A stretch of DNA of 64,000 nt from Chrysaora quinquecirrha (taxonomy: Eukaryota; Cnidaria; Scyphozoa; Semaeostomeae; Pelagiidae), in contig JACTAT010000029.1 of assembly GCA_014526335.1 (NCBI GenBank), positions 4,482,105-4,546,104 on the forward strand, read 5' to 3'. Numbering within the stretch: position 1 is the stretch's first letter; every line of letters begins with the position of its first letter. Positions 57,827-64,000 of the stretch are shown one piece after another. The position numbers and the translations under genes were made by a program. Under the pieces are notes generated by a model. The model was not told where the DNA came from. It searched no databases and saw nothing but the letters and a program-made list of their open reading frames with translations.

Positions 57827-58118
57827 TAAAATGTTAGACATTTCAGCTCTCAAAGTTGCTTAAAAGTTGCTTAACATTTTTTGTACCTAATAACCACCCA
57901 TGACTTCGTGGATCAGATTCGTCAACTGTTAGGCCTACAAAACGACGACGTTAGCTAACGATCTTCAACATACAAAACATAAGAACACAAACAATTTGCT
58001 AACAACAAGAAAGCGTACAAGCTTGGTTGTTTGACTTCTTTGTTGCTTACAGTAATTCAATTGAGCCCTCAAGTTGCTCAATGTTAAGGTCAGTTCAGCC
58101 GCTTATTAAAAAAAAGTG
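57827..58118 (+). mobile_element. Family D MITE, compact copy
   Basis: It matches the outer parts of the element at 39449-40969 without the central 1.1 kb. The right end CTTATTAAAAAAAAGTG is followed by TA. The left end is slightly truncated. Confidence 0.65.
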
Positions 58119-61100
58119 TATCACTTTATAAAGGTATCTGAGGCTGGACATGTTCTCAAGTTGTTTTATTTCCTTTCAATCGACCCTCGATGTTCTTATC
58201 AAGTATATTATCCAGACTTATAGATCAATTGTACTTATTGGATAGCTGGACTTTCTACGCTTGATTTTATCCACTTTGGTTAGCTAAAGAGATTCGTATT
58301 GACATTAGCTAAAATGCTTCACTGTTATATAGCCATCAAAAATGAATTTTTCAGGAAGGAAGGAGGAGTTTAGGTGGAGGCAGGGAAGTCTCATTCTCGC
58401 AAAAATTAAAACTAACTCCGTATTTCATTAGTAAAGCTTTAATTTCAAATGAATAGTTTCCAATTCCACTAAAATTGAAGTTATTTAAAATTGCTCTTTG
58501 ATGGTAAACATGCTATTTGCGTTTGAGAGCACCTGGCAGTGTGTTCTGTTGTGAAACTTTGAATAGTTAGTAAGAAAAAGTTTACCTAACAGCAAGAAAC
58601 TGGCGTCGGACATCCAAAGAATCGCAAAATGAGCATCAATAGCTATATTCATTATTCAAAGTTGCTTTTTGGAAATTAAAAATTACTTGATTTCTTTGGA
58701 TTGGAAGTGGGTTTTCAAAGTAAGGTAACAGGATAGCCCCAGCGAAGGCTTTTAGTGGGATCTAAAGAGTAGATAGTTAGTGTAAGAAGCATCTCAAAAG
58801 CTCATCAATATCTAAGAGTCGCAAATGGTAGGAGGCGCGTCTGAAAATTGTATCCTTTGAACTCCTTATCACTAACGAATCCGTTTCTTAAAACAGTTTC
58901 GCATCAGATTTAGACAAACTAGAAAATAGATCACAGAAAGAAGTTTGGTAGACAAGTTCCCCAAGTCTACCCTAGTCTACCCCGTGGCATCACCCCTTTG
59001 TTAATTCACTATACTTATTAAAAACAGAGTCTTCCCTTTGGAAAAGAGGGTGGCCTGTCAACCCATCCAGCTCCCCTGGTTCAGACCCTGCGTAAGCCTG
59101 GTATGGTATAGGTATTAATTATATCTATATGGTATCAGATTTTCTTTGCATCATTGCAAGTCCCAACGAGATAAAGCCATGAAAGCGGACCTACGAGACC
59201 TAGATTTACGGACCTACAAGCCATATTTATACAGAGTCCAAACCCCGAGGGCTTGGCTTGCATAGACATGGTGTTAAAAGCGGTATTCTTCAAACTTCCC
59301 CGATTTACACCGACAATTTTCTAAGGAACCAAGATATAAGAAACTCAAACATAAAAAAAGGGAAAGAGGAAAGCTAACTCGGAGAGAACTCCTAACCAAC
59401 CCGAAAAATTTAAATCGTTTACACAGTAAAACGAAAGAGCAACCATTCATTTCGTTTTCATTCAATTACAAACTAAGCCTCGTTTTAGACAGGTGTTTTT
59501 GCCGACCTCTTGAAAACGACTCTTGTTGAATCAAAAAATTACAGCAAACGATCTTAAGCTTCATCCAATTTAGCCAAGTTTGCGGAGACGGTGACGCATC
59601 TAATATACGAAACGCACAAGTCAAGTGGAGCACATTTTATAAACCAACAAACTTTAATCAGTCAAAAGTCACATGTAATTTCATGAAGGAAATTCTAATT
59701 TTCTACATAATCTGTTTACTGTGTTAATGAGTTTAAACGTAAATTTCATTCAGTCAGTTCTGTACGGTAGAAAAACAGTATGTTAAATATAATCCGTCCT
59801 GAATCTACATATAAACATAGGATGGATAGAGCTTTACGCTCAGACTGGAAAGGTATTAGCGAAACTGTTGATAACTGGAAAATACTAATGACATTCTCAA
59901 ATTCTCGCATTGCTGTCAATAAATTTAATGAATTTGTCTAAATTAACCAAGGCACTCTTAACTAAGGCGGAATTTATACCCAGATGCGTATCGAAATGCA
60001 CCAATCAGATAATGAACCCAAATTGGCATTGTGTTCTAAAGACCAATCAGCTTGCAGAATACAGCGGAAGACCATTCTTGTTAACTAAGTCTTTCCTTAT
60101 AATTATGTCGAATTCTGAGGAGACAGTCGAGCAAGGCTTTGCATGACTTGGTGCGTGTTTTTCAAAATTCTCTTGGATATGCAATGAGGAACCAGGCCCA
60201 GAGCTTTAAACTTTAAACACGTGTTTAATCATCATTTGATGACCACCAGTCCTCGAACTCTAGATTTGTCAAGCTCAAAGTCCCACTTTTTCTCACAAAT
60301 AGTACCAAGCTGTAATGCTAAAAATCATTTACCTAGCTTCTTTCTAACATGCTTGCCTCTCTCATGAACTGGCAGTCGGTAGCTACCAAGCAAATCCTGG
60401 ACAAAACGTTACGAGATTAAGGCTGTAAATTTGCTCTCTAATGAAATTTCACATTTAGACAGGTAAAAATTTGAAAGGCGTCCCTCCCCCCTTAATCAAT
60501 GTTGTGGAATAGTAAAAGTAACAAAACTAACCACTTTTTAGTGAAGACAACATTGACTAGGGGAGGAGGGGGTGTGATCTATGAATAATGTGATCTATTA
60601 ACAATGTTAAGAAAATCCTTGATCTCCTAACTATAGTCCAGGATTGTAGAAGCTTTTTACATTTGCAATGAGTAACTGAGCAACATCGCATTCATTGAAA
60701 ACGAGTCTAAAGCTAAGAGAGGCTGGTACTAACCGCGAGTTGAAGAGAGGTTTGAGCTTTCTGAACGATTTCAAAGTTAAGCATGAAGAGCATGAAGATA
60801 GCAAATGAAACACCATTGTCCACATAGAGCAAGGCCCAGTACAAATTAAAAGCATAGTGCACCTGTTGTACAGAGTTTTCCGTTAATGGAAGCTCTAGTG
60901 TGGTCTAACAAGACCTTAATCTTGATAATAATACCATGTACAGAGATAAGAAGAAAGACGAAGGTGGTTTTCTATAAATGACTTTAACTTACTTTAGAAA
61001 AATAAAAGCTGACGCAGTTGGGGGAGGTTCTAAAATAAAAAATTTTTGGACACCTGGGAAAGGAAAAGTCTCATTCATTGAACACAGGATTATCATCCCC

Positions 61101-61684
61101 CTATATCAACCTGTAAATAACAAAGCAGGAAGGAGATCGACTCCTTGCAAGTCATCTGACTCCATAGAAATCAAATAAATGTATGACTACAGCATGACTT
61201 GATCAGTTGGTCTGATCCATAGAGGCTAGGGTCTCATGTCGCTTTTACTGATGCTGCTGCTATTACTACCTTGCAACTACTGGATACTAGTTACTACTCT
61301 CAGGTGCCTAAGAGCGGTATGGGGCTGAAATAAGCTAAGCAAGGATAAGCTTGGCTTTGCTGGAATACGCGGGGTTCAGAATGAGGGGGCTGTAATTGAA
61401 TGTAAGACCTGATAAGCGGGAGGGTCGTAAAAAGGGGAGTGGGGAGTTCGGCATTTCCAACGGTGGTTGCTAGTATAAAAGACAGAATTCATGAAATTTT
61501 GCATAGGTTACCAAATCAGGAAGATTTGATAACCGGGGTGGGGGGGGGTGGCTTTGATAAGAACAAGGCGTTAGGAAATTCATAAAAAGACAAGCGACGG
61601 GAGCGTGTATATGGCATCTCAAAGTACTTTCTATGGTACTGCTATTACAAAGAAGAAAACTCTATTAGCTACTTATAAACTTAA

Positions 61685-62312
61685 GGTCGTATTTTTTGGT
61701 TACGTTCTGTTTTCAGCAGACGCTTTCTCTTTTCGGCAGACGTCGAAACGCATTTCTTTGGTACAGTCTTCTGAAAACGGCAGATTTCGCAGGCCTCCAA
61801 AACCTTCTGTCCCCGAAGCTGGAAGGTTTCGCAGACTTCGCAAGGAATCTCGTTCTCACTTTAAAATGATCGGTTTTGTTCGAGTTTGTTCTGATCAGCC
61901 TACCTACCGTTTTGCTAAGGCAGCTGTACCAAGGGTGTATTTTTTTGGTAACCTTCTGTTTTCAGCAGACTTTCCGAATTCCTAAAACGGTAGACTTAGC
62001 AGAAAAAAGTTTCCGGTACGAAAAAAACACGGTTTCCGAAATTCGCAGGCTGACTCAATAAGGCTACCGTCTCCTTGGTTGCCACACTTGTGAAGTTTTT
62101 TTGAGCATGCGCCGTTCTTAAGGGATGCCGAAAAAACGTCAAAACGAGATTCCTTGCGAAGTCTGCGAAAACTTCCAGCTTCGGGAGCAGAAGGTTTTCG
62201 AGGCCTACCAAACCTGCCGTTTTCAGAAGACGGTACCAAAAAAATACGTTTCGACATCTACCGAAAAGAGAAGGCGTCTGCTGAAAACAGAATGTGACCA
62301 AAAAATACGCCC
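61685..62312 (+). mobile_element. Harbinger-type foldback element with arms of about 180 bp
   Basis: The left end GGTCGTATTTTTTGGT is inverted at the right as ACCAAAAAATACGCCC. Inversion continues for about 180 bases (TTTTCAGCAGACG, ACGTCGAAACG, CTTCGCAAGGAATCTCGTT and their complements). TAA lies on both sides (61682-61684, 62313-62315). A third copy of the terminal GTATTTTTTTGGTAACCTTC word sits inside near 61937. The open frames in the arms are mirror artefacts. Confidence 0.82.
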
Positions 62313-62802
62313 TAAAACTCTACTTTACAGTTAAATTGCTAGTATTTCACTATACAGTATCACACATTTACTAGATTAATTAGATCCTATAAGTAATTTT
62401 TCAAACTGTTGTAACTGGTAGCATTATTATTGTTGAGATTCCGTTGATAAATTGAAGTACTCACAGTATTTGTAACTTCGCAACAAAATCAGGTATCCAC
62501 ACGATTAATGCTTGTAAAAAACGCAAACGCGCTAAATCTTCTCAGAGCAGATCAATATTATATAAATTTCAGGAGAATTATTGCGAATTTGAAATGTATT
62601 TTAAATAATTAACTAAGGGAGATAGCAGAACACTTGGAGCACTTTTGAAGACCAATACAGCAGCTAAATTCTATATTTAAAATGAGATGTTCAAACTGCT
62701 AATGCTTGCTAATGCTCATGACTATCGCAAAGCAAAAGCAAATGCACTCTCAGAAGATCTTCTTTGATTTCTGGAAATTAGGCCATCCAATTCAATTTGT
62801 TT

Positions 62803-62863
62803 ATGGCAATGGTGCTGTTTTTGCTAACAGTTGCCGTTGCTGTTTGCGAAGAGTGGGACTTAG
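62803..62863 (+). CDS. Possible signal-peptide first exon
   Basis: ATG 62803 opens a 20-codon hydrophobic leader (MAMVLFLLTVAVAVCEEWDL) ending at the donor TTAG/GTAACA at 62863-62864, phase 1. The other signal-peptide exons at 37932 and 41151 and the leader exon at 52874 also end in phase 1. No convincing next exon lies in the last 1.1 kb, so this may continue beyond the window or be chance. Confidence 0.25.
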
Positions 62864-64000
62864 GTAACAAGTTTAGGCCCATTGAACTATGGTTTAGGCC
62901 GGTACCAAGACCGATTGACGGTGGAGATTCGAGGAAACGCATTTGCGACCATAGCAAAATTGGGCTTTTTAGTTGTGACGTTCTTCTCTATTGATTAGCA
63001 AATCAAGCAAATCTACCATTAGACTTATTATGAGGGCCCACAACAGTAGCAGCAGCGACCCTAAAGTCCTCTAAAGCTGTTTACCCTGGGGAGCGCCTTC
63101 GCCTCCGGCGCTCCCTGGTTTGCTCAGAGTAATTTGAGCGTCCAGCGATTAAGCTCAGTAGCGAGTACCAAAACTCATGCAATAAGTCTAACAATACCGT
63201 CTGACTTCGCAAATCAAATCCTTCGTTCCAAAGACTCAAAGAACCGTAATTTCTGCGATGGCAAAGTTGCCAGACATGTTTAAACAAAAAAGTCTTTATA
63301 ATACACAGTAAAAACCCCAAACACCCACAAGAGTCCTTACTCATTACATTGAGTTAAACTCTTAAAAGGAAGTTAATTTTCGCAGAAAGAAAGTACTTTT
63401 AGAGCCAGTTATCTTTCAAACAAGTAGGACTTCATTGTCTATTTTTTGATTGTTGGACGCAGCAGCGATAAAAATCAAAACTTTGCTCTGAGTTTGTCTC
63501 CTCAGCATATCGAATTGAAACTCTCTCAGTAGATAAACCCACCTACAGATTTGAGGGAAGACTAAATGTTTGATAACAGACGCAATTTTGCTGTTAAACG
63601 CTGTAAGCGGAGATGAATGCAGGGTTTTGCGTTTATAAATCGAAATTGATTTATACATTTCTTGATTGAAATTTAATTAGCATGCTCAACTTTTCTGTTG
63701 CGGTCATTTTCCGAGCCGAAAATTCATATTTAAAATTAATTCATATTAAATTGTTTTTACACAAAATCCCTTCAGCTAAAAATTACAATAATCTATAGTG
63801 TGATAATAATAACTTAACATAAAAGAAATGCATATCAATTGAAAAAAGAAATTTAGAGATGTATATCAGTTAGGGCCTATTTTGCTGCTCTTCCAGGGAG
63901 TCGTGTTTCTGTTTAACTCAGCTCTTAAGATGAGTTTTTAAAGATCTTTTGAACTGCGGGAGAGTTGGCAGCTCCCTGATATTGTTTGGGATACTGTTCC
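62864..64000. other. Right-end spacer
   Basis: A sequence like the right part of the hAT MITE at 22890 occurs at about 62896-62950. A GC-rich hairpin is at 63089-63115 (GGGAGCGCC/GGCGCTCCC). GAGCGTCCAGCG...AAGCTCAGTAGCG at 63138-63165 resembles 46064-46092. No gene is supported. Confidence 0.45.

Larger units (their letters stand above)
55640..62802. other. Gene-free spacer with several MITEs
   Basis: It holds the hairpin at 56612, the TGGCTAAAC element at 57351, a family D element at 57827 and the Harbinger-type foldback at 61685. A short TAAGTTTACCGT repeat lies at 56214-56245. The stretch 58119-61600 shows no repeat family I recognise and no open frame with a credible start and domain. 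Confidence 0.5.

Noticed and set aside
61605..62334. Four overlapping frames with mirror-image peptides
   Set aside because: They arise from the inverted arms of the foldback element, not from genes.
1..64000. CRISPR arrays, bacterial operons or ribosomal RNA
   Set aside because: No regularly spaced direct repeats with unique spacers and no rRNA-like sequence. The gene structure is eukaryotic.

Overview
The window is AT-rich animal nuclear DNA. Its genes are split by GT-AG introns, gene density is low, and much of the rest is short inverted-repeat transposons (MITEs), tRNA-derived SINEs and one LTR retrotransposon. The gene set (a sperm-tail PG-rich repeat protein, Spire, a CAP/SCP protein, small secreted Cys-rich proteins) and the repeat types fit a marine invertebrate. 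A cnidarian such as an anthozoan is my best guess, but this is inference and no single sequence here proves it.

Layout. 1-4390 (+): the last six exons of an STPG1-like sperm-tail PG-rich repeat gene, cut by the left window edge. 10553-16324 (+): a six-exon gene for an unusual membrane-anchored CAP protein (signal peptide, CAP domain, one transmembrane helix, a cytoplasmic tail of about 360 residues with SH3-ligand motifs). 19263-21162 (-): an intronless Spire actin-nucleator homologue with KIND domain, WH2-like region, Spire box and FYVE-like zinc finger, whose frame is broken twice near the 3' end. 27874-28693: a degenerate repeated region with overlapping open frames that I cannot identify. 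37932: a signal-peptide first exon with an uncertain partner. 41151-45031 (+): a three-exon gene for a 154-residue secreted six-cysteine protein resembling an anaphylatoxin/fibulin module. 47555-52046 (+): a Ty1/copia retrotransposon with near-identical LTRs, a 5-bp target duplication and a primer site matching the anticodon arm of initiator tRNA-Met. 52332-52712: a 102-bp-period minisatellite with five perfect TGACGTCA palindromes, just upstream of a small four-exon gene for a single-pass membrane protein (52874-55639, +). 62803: another signal-peptide-like exon.

Mobile DNA fills the spaces. I can delimit hAT-type MITEs with 8-bp target duplications (767, 22890, 56612), Harbinger-type MITEs with TAA/TTA duplications (34832, 36044, 61685), about a dozen TA-flanked MITEs sharing only a CAC...poly(T)...TATAAG terminus, three copies of a TGGCTAAAC family, and several SINEs. 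Some are nested: a Harbinger-type element inside a TA-MITE at 36002-37021, and a TGGCTAAAC element inside a SINE near 9958.

One cross-cutting signal: every frame break in otherwise convincing coding sequence (Spire, the CAP gene, the copia element) looks like loss of single bases, mostly in A or T runs. That pattern is more typical of uncorrected long-read assembly errors than of independent gene decay, so the 'broken' genes here may be intact in the organism.
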